Source of the DNA: CAWCDJ01 sp963796675
GTDB taxonomy: Bacteria > Acidobacteriota > Terriglobia > Bryobacterales > Bryobacteraceae
DNA length: 64,000 bases
Assembly: GCA_963796675.1 (NCBI GenBank)
Contig: CAWCMS010000002.1
Span: forward strand, 806,001 to 870,000
Direction of reading: 5' to 3'
The notes under the pieces were generated by a model, which made no database searches, was not told where the DNA came from, and saw only the letters and a list, made by a program, of their open reading frames with translations. The position numbers were made by a program, and so were the translations under genes. Shown here piece after piece: positions 1-8,177 of the stretch. Position 1 is the stretch's first letter; each line of letters begins with the position of its first letter.

Positions 1-1
1 C

Positions 2-1288
2 CGGCATCGCGCGTTACTGGAGGACAAGTGGGTCCCGCTCGCGGTCATACTTGCGGCGAACCAATCATCTCCGTATTACAACGAGAAGAACAAGGCCGGA
101 AGCCTCTACAACGAGGGCTGGGCCCTCACCCACATGCTGTACTTCGCCCCGGAATACCGCGGCAAATTCGGTGAGTTGTTATCCGCGACTTCGAAAGGGG
201 AAGATTCCATCCAGGCGCTCGAACGCATTTATGGCCGGCCCCTCGAAAGGATCGAGAAGGACCTGCGAGGCTATCTGGGCGGCAACACTTTCCAGGGCGC
301 TCTCGTGGAAGCGAGGCTCGAAAAGCAGGCTGCCGAGCTCCCGGCCGAGCCGCTAGCGGATTTCGATCGTGACCTGATGTTTGCCGACCTTCTGTACCGC
401 CCCGGCAAAGAGGCCGAGTATCAGGCTGCGCTCGAGCGGCTGACCAAGGTGGATCCGAAACGGCCTGAGCCGTACCGGGAACTCGGTTACGCGAAGTGGC
501 GGGCCGGCCGGCGCGAGGAGGCTGTTGAAAAATTCGCCATGGCCTTCGAGTACGGCGACCGCACGCCGCGAATGCTGTGGGACTATGGCCGTCTGGCCGA
601 ACAGGCGCACTCCGAAGAAGCGCTGAAGGTGCTCTCGGAGCTGCTGAAGATCGACTCGGCACGCATGGACGTCCGGCTCGAAGTGGCGGAAATTCAGTTA
701 CGCGGAGGCCAGCCGAAGGCTGCTCTGGCCACCATGGCACCGATTCACGTCGTCAGCCCCGCGGATTCGGAGCGCTTCTTCCGGATCGCGGTGCATGCCT
801 ACCTCCGGATGGGCGAACAGAAGAAGGCGCTCGAGGCAGCGACTCACTTTCGCGACATCGCCAAGACCGGCCGGGATCGAGACGCGGCGGAATTGCTGGT
901 GAGCGAGGCGAAAGCGCCGGAGGCACGGGTGGAACACGTAGGCCCCGAACTGACGGCCGGCGAGAGGCCGCGGATACGCCGCGCGGAACTCGCGCCGCGG
1001 CAGACCGAGGAGGCGCCTCCACCTGCGCCGCGTCCGACTGTTTCCGGCCGCTTCGTGAGTCTCGAGTGTCAGGGCGGGCAGGCCCGCATGATTCTGGAAA
1101 CCGCGGCAGGACGAAAAGTTTTCCTGATCTCCGACCCGAGCCACGTTGCGATCACCGCGGGAAGCTCGGGACCTGTCGAACTCTCCTGTGGTCCGCAGAA
1201 AACCCCGGTCACTGTGGAAGTAGGCTACGATCGAATGCAGGCGGAACAGGCCGGAGTTGACGGAGTGGTTCGAACGCTTGCGTTTTAA
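2..1288 (+). CDS. Peptidase-MA-like/TPR protein, 5' truncated by window edge
   Basis: The reading frame is open from base 2 with no start, so the N-terminus lies outside the window. The first ~90 visible residues, including LYNEGWALTHMLYF and the later YGRPLERIEKDLRGYL, match the C-terminal part of DUF1570/peptidase-MA-like domains common in Acidobacteria. The catalytic HExxH would lie upstream and cannot be checked. Helical TPR-like units follow, with stretches such as PYRELGYAKWRAGRREEAVEKF. A C-terminal segment of ~90 residues contains a beta-rich piece (FVSLECQGGQARMIL) that could be a small carbohydrate-binding-like domain. It is probably exported or periplasmic by analogy with the family. 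The next gene follows after 57 bases on the same strand. Confidence 0.8.
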   Translation, partial: RHRALLEDKWVPLAVILAANQSSPYYNEKNKAGSLYNEGWALTHMLYFAPEYRGKFGELLSATSKGEDSIQALERIYGRPLERIEKDLRGYLGGNTFQGALVEARLEKQAAELPAEPLADFDRDLMFADLLYRPGKEAEYQAALERLTKVDPKRPEPYRELGYAKWRAGRREEAVEKFAMAFEYGDRTPRMLWDYGRLAEQAHSEEALKVLSELLKIDSARMDVRLEVAEIQLRGGQPKAALATMAPIHVVSPADSERFFRIAVHAYLRMGEQKKALEAATHFRDIAKTGRDRDAAELLVSEAKAPEARVEHVGPELTAGERPRIRRAELAPRQTEEAPPPAPRPTVSGRFVSLECQGGQARMILETAAGRKVFLISDPSHVAITAGSSGPVELSCGPQKTPVTVEVGYDRMQAEQAGVDGVVRTLAF

Positions 1289-1345
1289 CGCTTCAACCAT
1301 GGATCTGCCTGTAACGTTTCACCCTTCGGGAGACTCCATATACTC

Positions 1346-3265
1346 ATGATTCGGAAGCTTGCGCCAGTGTGCATCGTGTTTGCCGCCTTCGCCGGATTGG
1401 CGGCCGCCCAGAGCTGGGATACGAGCGGAAATAGTAAATTAAATGGAACTTTTTATTTTCGCCAGGTGTTCTATGCGCTCAACGGCGACGGTTTAGGCGA
1501 TCTCGGGGAGGCCACCACAATCTACGGCACCATCATATTCGACGGCAACGGCAACTACTCCATGAATGCGTCCGGCTACGATTCCTCCAATGGCCCTTTA
1601 GGCGGCACCGTGCCCGGCACCTACTCCATTGCTGCTTCCGGCTACGGCTTCATTTCCAATCCTCTGGTCCAGGACACTCAGATCTACGGACTGGTTTCGC
1701 AGCAGGGAATTTTCGTCGGCAGCAGTACCGAGAGTGGTTACAACGACATCTTCATTGCCGCACCGGTTTCCTCCTCGACAAATATTGGAACTTTCAAGGG
1801 AGCCTACACGATTGCCGGTATCGATCTCTCGCAAGGCGACCCTGCCGATACCAGCAGCATGATGTTCCAGGTGAACCCGGATGGGGCCGGCAATCTGGGC
1901 AGCTTCCAGGTGACAGGATACTTTGGCGGCGGAGGGTCCTCGCAATACAGTCAGAGTTTGAGCCGCGTCGCGTACGTATTCAGCAACGGTGCATACAGCC
2001 TCTCCATCCCGACCTCCAACTCCGCAACCTTTATCTCCGGCCAGAAGTACATGTATATCTCGCCGGACGGAAACTTCGTCTTCGGCGGATCACCTTACGG
2101 ATTCGACTTCTTCGTTGGTGTGCGCACGGGAAGCGGCACGCCGAGTTTCGGCGGCCTGTTCTACCAGACCGGGTTGGATGAACCGGTGGATAGCAGCGGC
2201 ATCGGCTATCTCGATACCTACTACGGCGCGATCAACGGCAACAACGGCTCGCTGGTGGGCCACCAGCGGGTCTCCGACGCTCTCGGCGGCACGAGCTACG
2301 ACTATACTTACGGCGACACCTATAGCGTCGGGTCCGGCGGCACGTATAGCGACAGCTACGCGCGATATGTGGTGGGCGCCAACGGAACGGTGCGGATCGC
2401 TTCGGGTATCGGACCTTATCTCGGTCTCAATGTCGCGCTGGCCGCGCCAACGCTTTCGGGTTCCGGCGTGTTTCTGAATCCGGAAGGCGTGGTGAATGCC
2501 GGAAGCTGGGCGCCTTTCACCGCGGCGATCGCACCAGGCGAGTTCATCGCGCTGAACGGCACAGGACTCGCGCCGGACGGTCTGCCGGTGGCCAACTCGA
2601 TTCCGTTCCCGACCTCGATCGGACCGGTGCAAGTGCTGATTAACGGCGTAGCCGCCCCGCTTTATTACGCGACCCCGAACGTGATCGTGGCCATCGTACC
2701 GTATGCGACCTCCAGCTCGGTCGCGACGGTTCAGGTGGTCAACAATAACGTCACGTCGAATACCGTGACGACCTATGTAGGGCTAACGGCGCCCGGTGTC
2801 TTCACGCAGAACCAGAACGGGCTCGGCTATGGGAGCATCCAGCACTCGGCGGACTACTCGCTGGTCACCGCGGCGAATCCGGCGGTGCCGGGCGAGACGC
2901 TGCTGGTCTATCTGACAGGTCTCGGCGCAGTATCGTCGGCGGTCAGCGACGGCGCGGCGGCGCCGGATTCGCTCGACAGCACGGCCAACACGATTACCGC
3001 GACCGTCGGCAATATCTCGGCCACGGTATCTTATGCCGGACTCACACCCGGCGCAGTCGCGCTCTATCAGGTGAACGTGGTGGTGCCGAGCACCGTGACC
3101 GCGGGCGACAATCTGATCTCCATTGCGGGGCCGGACGCCTATACGGCGGAGGCCACGATTCCGGTGAGCACGACTTCGTCTTCGTCTTCGAATGCGAAGC
3201 TGAGGCCGGTCGGCCCGCGGCTCCAGCGGCAGGACGGCGGCCAGCGGCGCTTGAACGTGAAGTAA
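1346..3265 (+). CDS. Secreted protein with C-terminal Solibacter-type (TIGR03437-like) domain
   Basis: The 639-residue protein starts with a signal peptide (MIRKLAPVCIVFAAFAGLAA, cut near AAAQS). Residues ~25-375 form a Gly/Ser/Tyr-rich beta-type region with no recognised enzyme motif. Residues ~380-605 match the C-terminal domain long known from Solibacter, with blocks GVVNAGSWAPF, IAPGEFIALNGTGLAP and LYQVNVVVPSTVTAGDN. That domain is widespread on acidobacterial surface or secreted proteins and has no established function. The tail is Ser-rich then basic. The ATG at 1346 follows a GGGAGA at 1328. The gene ends 6 bases before the convergent biotin-carrier gene, and I see no terminator between them. 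Confidence 0.85.
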   Translation: MIRKLAPVCIVFAAFAGLAAAQSWDTSGNSKLNGTFYFRQVFYALNGDGLGDLGEATTIYGTIIFDGNGNYSMNASGYDSSNGPLGGTVPGTYSIAASGYGFISNPLVQDTQIYGLVSQQGIFVGSSTESGYNDIFIAAPVSSSTNIGTFKGAYTIAGIDLSQGDPADTSSMMFQVNPDGAGNLGSFQVTGYFGGGGSSQYSQSLSRVAYVFSNGAYSLSIPTSNSATFISGQKYMYISPDGNFVFGGSPYGFDFFVGVRTGSGTPSFGGLFYQTGLDEPVDSSGIGYLDTYYGAINGNNGSLVGHQRVSDALGGTSYDYTYGDTYSVGSGGTYSDSYARYVVGANGTVRIASGIGPYLGLNVALAAPTLSGSGVFLNPEGVVNAGSWAPFTAAIAPGEFIALNGTGLAPDGLPVANSIPFPTSIGPVQVLINGVAAPLYYATPNVIVAIVPYATSSSVATVQVVNNNVTSNTVTTYVGLTAPGVFTQNQNGLGYGSIQHSADYSLVTAANPAVPGETLLVYLTGLGAVSSAVSDGAAAPDSLDSTANTITATVGNISATVSYAGLTPGAVALYQVNVVVPSTVTAGDNLISIAGPDAYTAEATIPVSTTSSSSSNAKLRPVGPRLQRQDGGQRRLNVK

Positions 3266-3271
3266 AACGCG

Positions 3272-3637
3272 TCAGTCGAGCTCGAACAGCACCTGGCCGG
3301 TCAGGACGGTGTCGCCGGGCTCGACCCGGATGGCTTTCACGGTGCCGTCCACCGCCGGGCCGATCGGGACCTCCATCTTCATGGCCTCGATCATCAGGAC
3401 CGGCTCGTTACGCCGCACCTGCTGGCCCTCCGCGCCCATGATGGCGGTCACGCGGCCGGCGATGGGGGCGCGGCAAAAGCTATCCTCGGGGAGCCTCTGG
3501 GGTGGACGCGGCCGCAGCACCGATGCCGGCAGGCCGACTGCGGCCGTGCGTACGCCATCCTCCTGCGGCTGTGTTCCGTCCACAAAATCGACGTCGATTT
3601 CGTATGCCCGGCCTTCGAACCGCATCCGGAGTTTCAT
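3272..3637 (-). CDS. Biotin carboxyl carrier protein of an acyl-CoA carboxylase
   Basis: A 121-residue protein ending in a biotinyl/lipoyl domain. The biotin-attachment motif EAMKM lies at residues 84-88 with Lys87 as the expected biotinylated residue, preceded by the usual APIAGRV loop. It would carry carboxybiotin between a biotin carboxylase and the carboxyltransferase encoded just upstream. The chosen ATG (3637) has a strong AAGGAGAG ribosome site and overlaps the stop of the preceding gene as ATGA. A longer in-frame start at 3730 would lie deep inside the neighbour and is rejected. No biotin carboxylase gene is present in the window, so the holoenzyme must use a subunit encoded elsewhere. 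Confidence 0.93.
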   Translation of the reverse strand: MKLRMRFEGRAYEIDVDFVDGTQPQEDGVRTAAVGLPASVLRPRPPQRLPEDSFCRAPIAGRVTAIMGAEGQQVRRNEPVLMIEAMKMEVPIGPAVDGTVKAIRVEPGDTVLTGQVLFELD

Positions 3638-3870
3638 GCCTTCTCTCCTTTGCGTTCGGCGGCCAGCCGGATCAACGGCGCCGTCATGCGGTGCGAGGTC
3701 TGAATAGCGATCCGCCCTTCCCGCATCCAATCGCTTCCGCTATCGTCCGCCATCGGCCGCACCTGCCGGATCGCAGCGCGGCGCCCGAACAGTGCTGCTA
3801 CCGCCGCGGCGATGATCACGCGATCCCGCCGCCGTTCCGCATCGAGCCTGTCCATGGGATCCATCCTCAT
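3634..3870 (-). CDS. Small carboxylase-associated protein, OadG/gamma-like C-terminal type
   Basis: A 78-residue protein between the carboxyltransferase and biotin-carrier genes, overlapping both as ATGA (positions 3867-3870 and 3634-3637). The pattern is a short hydrophobic stretch (VIIAAAVAALFG), then RAAIRQVRP, then DWMREGRIAIQTSHR. This resembles the small third component seen in many acyl-CoA carboxylase and decarboxylase operons, annotated as OadG-like or gamma-like. Unlike oxaloacetate decarboxylase gamma, it lacks a long enough hydrophobic segment for a clear membrane helix. It may help assemble the carboxyltransferase with the carrier protein. That role is inferred from gene order and weak motif similarity. 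A larger frame starting at 4185 is a shadow of the upstream gene. Confidence 0.72.
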   Translation of the reverse strand: MRMDPMDRLDAERRRDRVIIAAAVAALFGRRAAIRQVRPMADDSGSDWMREGRIAIQTSHRMTAPLIRLAAERKGEKA

Positions 3871-5435
3871 AAAGGTGTCAGACCGTGTTTTTTCTGCGGG
3901 CGCCAGTCGCGCTTTTTGCGCAGCGCATCGAGCGCGTCCGCGATGTAGCCGCGTGTCTGGGCGGGCTCGATGATATCGTCCACGAGCCCCTGGGCGGCCA
4001 CGACGTAGGGTGTGTAAAATGTGTCGCGATACTGCTGGATCAGCTCCAGGCGTTTCTCCTCCCGGTTCGGCGCCGCGGACAGTTCGCGCTGGAAGACGAT
4101 TTCGACCGCCGCCTCGGCGCCCATCACCGCGATCTCGGCCGACGGCCACGCCACCACGCAATCCGCGCCGAGGTCCTTGGCGCACATCGCGATGTAGCCG
4201 CCGCCGTAGGCTTTCCGCAGGATCACCGTGATCTTCGGAACCGTGGCGGCGGAATAGGCGAACAGCAGTTTGGCGCCGTGCCGGATGATGCCGCTGTATT
4301 CCTGGCTCACGCCCGGCAGGAAGCCCGGGATATCCACGAGAGTCACCAGCGGAATATTGAAGGCATTGCAGAAGCGTACGAATGCCGCGGCCTTATCCGA
4401 GCCGTCGATATCGAGCGCCCCGGCCAGTACGCACGGCTGGTTGGCGATGACCCCGACCGAACGTCCGCGGATGCGGCCGAAACCCACCACGATGTTGCGC
4501 GCGAATTCGGCGTGGACCTCGAGGAAATCGGCGCAGTCCACCACGCGCGCAATCACTTCGCGAACGTCGTAGCCGGTTTTGCCCTCCTCGGGAACGATTT
4601 CGTTGAGCTCGGGGTTGTAGAGCCCCTGGTCGTCCGCCTCGATGCGCGGCGGATCTTCCAGGTTATTCGCAGGCAGGAAGGAGAGCAGGCGGCGGCAGAC
4701 CTCCACGGCATGCACGTCGTTTTCCGCGACAAAATGCACCACGCCGGATTTGTTCATCTGCGCCCGCGCGCCGCCCAGCTCTTCAGCCGTGACCACCTCT
4801 CCGGTTACCTGCCGGATGACGGTGGGCCCGGTAATAAACATCAGACCGTCTCGCGTCTGGATGATGAAATCGGTAAGCGCCGGGCTGTAGGCTGCGCCGC
4901 CCGCGCAGGGTCCGCAGATGAGCGAGATCTGCGGTACCACGCCCGAAAGCATCACGTTCTGGTGGAAGATGCGTGCGTAGCCCGCCAGGCTGCCGACGCC
5001 TTCCTGCACGCGCGCGCCGCCGGAATCGTTGATGAAGACGAAGGGCGACCCGGTCTTGAGCGCCGCCTTCATGGTGTCGGCGATCTTGTTGGCGTGGACC
5101 TCGCCCGCCGATCCGCCCGCCACCGTGAAGTCCTGGCTGGCCACGTGGATCAGGCGTCCATCGACGTAGCCGCGTCCCGTCACCACGCCATCGGCCGGAA
5201 GGTCCTTGCCCTCCATGCCGAAATGCTTGGCTTTGTGCGCGACGAAGATGCCGGACTCCTGGAGCGTGTCGCGATCCACCAGCAGGTCGAGCCGTTCGCG
5301 CGCGGTGAGCTTGCCGGAGCGATGCTGCTTCTCGATACGATCCACGCCGCCGCCCATGCGCAGGCGGCACTTTTCCCGCTCGAGCTGACCGAGCTTTTCC
5401 AGACGGCTCAGGGCCGACGGTTCCATAGGTATCAT
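3867..5435 (-). CDS. Acyl-CoA carboxylase carboxyltransferase subunit (PccB/MmdA type)
   Basis: A 522-residue protein of the normal family length. It transfers the carboxyl group from biotin to an acyl-CoA, most often propionyl-CoA in this subfamily, in the cytoplasm. Visible family blocks are the N-terminal KLTARERLDLLVD, the acyl-CoA/oxyanion region FINDSGGARVQEGVGSLAGY, the GPCAGGAAYSPA segment, and the C-terminal half with LVDIPGFLPGVSQEYSGIIRHG and AYGGGYIAMCAK. The first ATG (5435) has no obvious ribosome site, and a second Met three codons later is equally possible. Its stop overlaps the start of the small gamma-like gene. Substrate cannot be fixed from sequence alone: propionyl-CoA, methylmalonyl-CoA and acetyl-CoA are all possible. 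Confidence 0.93.
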   Translation of the reverse strand: MIPMEPSALSRLEKLGQLEREKCRLRMGGGVDRIEKQHRSGKLTARERLDLLVDRDTLQESGIFVAHKAKHFGMEGKDLPADGVVTGRGYVDGRLIHVASQDFTVAGGSAGEVHANKIADTMKAALKTGSPFVFINDSGGARVQEGVGSLAGYARIFHQNVMLSGVVPQISLICGPCAGGAAYSPALTDFIIQTRDGLMFITGPTVIRQVTGEVVTAEELGGARAQMNKSGVVHFVAENDVHAVEVCRRLLSFLPANNLEDPPRIEADDQGLYNPELNEIVPEEGKTGYDVREVIARVVDCADFLEVHAEFARNIVVGFGRIRGRSVGVIANQPCVLAGALDIDGSDKAAAFVRFCNAFNIPLVTLVDIPGFLPGVSQEYSGIIRHGAKLLFAYSAATVPKITVILRKAYGGGYIAMCAKDLGADCVVAWPSAEIAVMGAEAAVEIVFQRELSAAPNREEKRLELIQQYRDTFYTPYVVAAQGLVDDIIEPAQTRGYIADALDALRKKRDWRPQKKHGLTPL

Positions 5436-5558
5436 CTGATAGTTAAGGCTCAGTATATCCGAAATAGAGGGGAAAATGACCTGAAAACTGCCTAGTACTG
5501 AGGCAGGAACGTTTGGCCATCAAGGGAATTCCCGATGCAGTCTCCGGCGCCGACTCGC

Positions 5559-6953
5559 CTATGGGGTAAACACGAAATGCAGTGTCTGGTGCGCGGTATT
5601 GCGCGCCGGCTGGAAGCGCCATTGCTGCGCCGCCTTGCGCGCCGCTTCGGCCAGATAGCGATGGATGCTGTCTCGTTCCTTGGAGAGCGCCGAAGCGCGC
5701 ACCACATGGCCCTGCGGACTGACCTCCACTTTCACGGCCACATCGACCGTCTCATGGAGCCGCGAGCGAATCCCCGGCGGTACGTGCGGCTGCACCTCGT
5801 GAATCGCGACAAGCCCCGCCGCGGGAGCAGGCGCTTTCTCCGGCACGCTGCGCGCCGCCGTGGGCGGAGGCGGAGCTTCAGCATGGGCAGCAGTCCCTAC
5901 AGGGGTAGGGGGCTGCGAAAGCTGCGGAATTTGCGCGATGCGCACCGAATCGCCGGCAACGCCGACGCCGTTCGCGTAGAGGATGAGGCGGAGCGCCACG
6001 TTCGGGTTTGCCGGCATCAGCGTGTACTTCCCGCCACGAATCTGTTCCGGATTGAGTGGGATGTCCTGATGGACTCCGCCGTCGGTCACCGCCAGCAGCC
6101 CGCTGGTAGCGTTCAACGCGCGCGGCGCAAAGCCATCCCAACTGACTTCGAGCTGGCTGTTGACCGGACGCGCGTCCAGGTGCAGCTCGACCCAACGCGG
6201 CTGGCGCGCGGCGCGCCACTGCTGGTACCCAAAGAGTCCGGCAGCCAACAGCAGGGCGCAGGCCGCCGGTAGCATCCAGGGCCGAGTCCGCGAACTCCGC
6301 GGCGGCTCCGGAGCCAGGTCGGAATCGATGAGGTAACGTGCCCTCTGATGAACCAGCGGCGTAGCCTCGGCCAGTACGTCGCGCGGCGGCGCCTCCGGAG
6401 CGGCTTCTGGCGGCGGAGCGGGCGGCGTCGGTTCCATCAACGGCATAGCTGCGGCGTCGAAAACAAATGGCTCCTCTTCAGTATCGGGAAGCAGTTGGCC
6501 ATCATGGAACGTGCGCAGGCTGGCCACGCAGTCTTCGTGCGAGCGAGGCTGCAGCATGAGGAAAACGAAATCGCCGTGAGGAAAATGCTCGGTGACGAAC
6601 GATTCGTCCGCCTGTTCGAGCGCCGGGCTGCGGGAAGCGAAGCTACGGAAAAGGCCGATCACCGGGAGGGGTCCAGCGGCGCGCTGCGCGAGGAGTTTGG
6701 AGAGAGCCTGCCGATCGGCGTCGCTGAGTGCGTAGGAGGGCCCGTAGCGATGCTCGCAGGGCATCTCTTCGAAGCCTTCCACCTCGATCTCGTCATTTTC
6801 CGCCTTGCCGACGAGGATTCCGCCGACCTCGATGCCGCGGCGCGGCAACGCCAGCAGACCATCGATCGCCACCTTCCGGAGACCGGATATGACACGCTCA
6901 CTTACCAGGAAGGTTCGGCCGTCTTTGTTAGATTTCCAACCATGCAGTGCCAT
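5559..6953 (-). CDS. MPN(JAMM-like)-TM-TonB C-terminal fusion protein
   Basis: A 464-residue protein with an unusual order of parts. Residues ~18-150 resemble a Mov34/MPN fold: a GIEVGGILVG strand with Glu42, then GLFRSFASRS at 100-109 where active JAMM proteases have an HxH. Arg and Phe occupy the His positions, so zinc hydrolysis is unlikely. A Pro-rich stretch (~172-192) leads to a single membrane helix at 225-246. After a periplasmic beta-rich region and a second Pro/Ala-rich linker, residues ~385-464 look like a TonB C-terminal domain (VAVKVEVSPQGHV, AAQQWRFQPA). This suggests an energy-transducing or envelope-spanning role with a cytoplasmic sensing or binding domain. The fusion reading is inference from motif patterns. 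Confidence 0.75.
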   Translation of the reverse strand: MALHGWKSNKDGRTFLVSERVISGLRKVAIDGLLALPRRGIEVGGILVGKAENDEIEVEGFEEMPCEHRYGPSYALSDADRQALSKLLAQRAAGPLPVIGLFRSFASRSPALEQADESFVTEHFPHGDFVFLMLQPRSHEDCVASLRTFHDGQLLPDTEEEPFVFDAAAMPLMEPTPPAPPPEAAPEAPPRDVLAEATPLVHQRARYLIDSDLAPEPPRSSRTRPWMLPAACALLLAAGLFGYQQWRAARQPRWVELHLDARPVNSQLEVSWDGFAPRALNATSGLLAVTDGGVHQDIPLNPEQIRGGKYTLMPANPNVALRLILYANGVGVAGDSVRIAQIPQLSQPPTPVGTAAHAEAPPPPTAARSVPEKAPAPAAGLVAIHEVQPHVPPGIRSRLHETVDVAVKVEVSPQGHVVRASALSKERDSIHRYLAEAARKAAQQWRFQPARNTAHQTLHFVFTP

Positions 6954-7011
6954 CGGATGACGCTTTGCAATCGAGGGGCCACGGTGAATCTACGGACGAA
7001 TGAACAGTAGG

Positions 7012-7653
7012 CTACCGGATCTCGAGGCCCAGCAGGCGAGCCAGTTCCATCGCCTGGGGCGGACTCACGATCGCACCGAAGACGTCGCCCGCTTCTACTT
7101 GCAGACCGTCAATCTCCGCGCCGCGCAGGTCTGCGCCCGCGAGCTTGGCGCCTCGCAGGTCGGCGCGCGCCAGGCTGGAGCGCACCCAGATCGCGTATTC
7201 CAGGTGGACGCCGCGCATCTCCGCTTCCTGCATTTGGGTATCGATGAATTCGGAGTGGCGCAGGGCGCCGTCGTGGAACTGCGCGTAGCGCGCATCGCAG
7301 CGCTCGAGCAGCACGTCCTCCATCCGGCACTCCGCGGCGTTGATCCCGATCAGTCGGCAATCCACGAACTCGACGCGGACGGCTTCGATACCGCGCATGA
7401 CCGCGTTCGAAAGATCGCAGCGGACGAAGCGTACGTCCCGCAGCCGCGCGACCCGCAGATTGGCCTGCGCGAAAGAGACGCCCTCGATTACGGAGTGCCG
7501 CGCTGCAAACTCCCGTAGGGTCTGCCCGGAAAAATTGCCGCTTGTGACGCGCGCATCCTCGATCGGTTCGCCGTCCAAGATGGCGGCAGCGCGCGACTCC
7601 CCGGCAAGGTCCGGAACCCGGCGCTGCGGGTCGCGCTTTTTGGGAGCGGTCAT
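7012..7653 (-). CDS. Pentapeptide-repeat protein
   Basis: A 213-residue protein with repeated A(D/N)LxX-type units, clearest at residues ~125-195 (SSLARADLRGAKLAGADLRGA) and in more degenerate form from ~45. Such repeats fold into a right-handed quadrilateral beta-helix. Functions across the family vary widely (gyrase mimicry, scaffolds), so no activity is assigned. There is no signal peptide. The start codon overlaps the stop of the CcdC-like gene as ATGA, so the two are probably co-translated. The TonB-fusion gene follows 58 bases downstream on the same strand. Confidence 0.88.
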   Translation of the reverse strand: MTAPKKRDPQRRVPDLAGESRAAAILDGEPIEDARVTSGNFSGQTLREFAARHSVIEGVSFAQANLRVARLRDVRFVRCDLSNAVMRGIEAVRVEFVDCRLIGINAAECRMEDVLLERCDARYAQFHDGALRHSEFIDTQMQEAEMRGVHLEYAIWVRSSLARADLRGAKLAGADLRGAEIDGLQVEAGDVFGAIVSPPQAMELARLLGLEIR

Positions 7654-8141
7654 GAAGGGACGACGACTTCGGAGGCTTCCGCGCGCGTCAGCTTCCTGTA
7701 TTCGAGGAACATGCGGGTGCGCCAGCGCACGATCATCCCGAATGCGAGGACGAAGAGCAGGCCGCCCGTCTGCTGTACGGTGAGCAGGCTATCCAGATAG
7801 CCGCGCGCCAACAGCCGGATCGCCGCCAGCAGCACGATCACGGAAAAGAACGCGGCCGAGCGCTGCATCATGACGGTATCCCCCTGCCGCACCAGGCGGG
7901 AAGTCCGCACCAGCGGATACGCCAGGGCCACCGCGCCGATCAGGAACGCCACGCCCGCCCACGCCCACGGAATCCGGAACGACGGCACGAAGAACATCGA
8001 GAAGCCCGTCGCCATTCCCAGCGGCGGGACCACGATCTTCCTGACGGAAACCGGGCTGCGCGTTTCGCGCACGCGCCAGATGATGACCGCGATCATCCCG
8101 ACCAGGGAACCGGCGATCGTCGTGGGGTTCGGAACAAACAT
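7650..8141 (-). CDS. CcdC-like/DUF1453 integral membrane protein
   Basis: A 163-residue protein with four or five hydrophobic segments (near residues 5-22, 38-55, 60-77, 90-108, 122-138). The block RKIVVPPLGMATGFSMFFVP followed by RIPW resembles CcdC, a membrane protein found with cytochrome c maturation genes in Bacillus but not shown to be essential. Here it lies 36 bases downstream of a cluster encoding seven CXXCH motifs, which fits a link to c-type cytochromes. The mechanistic role of CcdC is unknown. The stop overlaps the pentapeptide-repeat gene start as ATGA. Confidence 0.78.
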   Translation of the reverse strand: MFVPNPTTIAGSLVGMIAVIIWRVRETRSPVSVRKIVVPPLGMATGFSMFFVPSFRIPWAWAGVAFLIGAVALAYPLVRTSRLVRQGDTVMMQRSAAFFSVIVLLAAIRLLARGYLDSLLTVQQTGGLLFVLAFGMIVRWRTRMFLEYRKLTRAEASEVVVPS

Positions 8142-8177
8142 AATGCAGACTGTGGAGCTCGCTGACTGCCGCTACCA

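Noticed and set aside
3885..5495. 536-codon open frame antisense to the carboxyltransferase
   Set aside because: The minus-strand protein is a textbook carboxyltransferase; the antisense frame is a high-GC shadow with His/Arg-rich low-quality sequence.
7012..7653. Quinolone-resistance-type (Qnr) assignment of the pentapeptide protein
   Set aside because: Repeats are partly degenerate and no Qnr-specific loops or context are visible.
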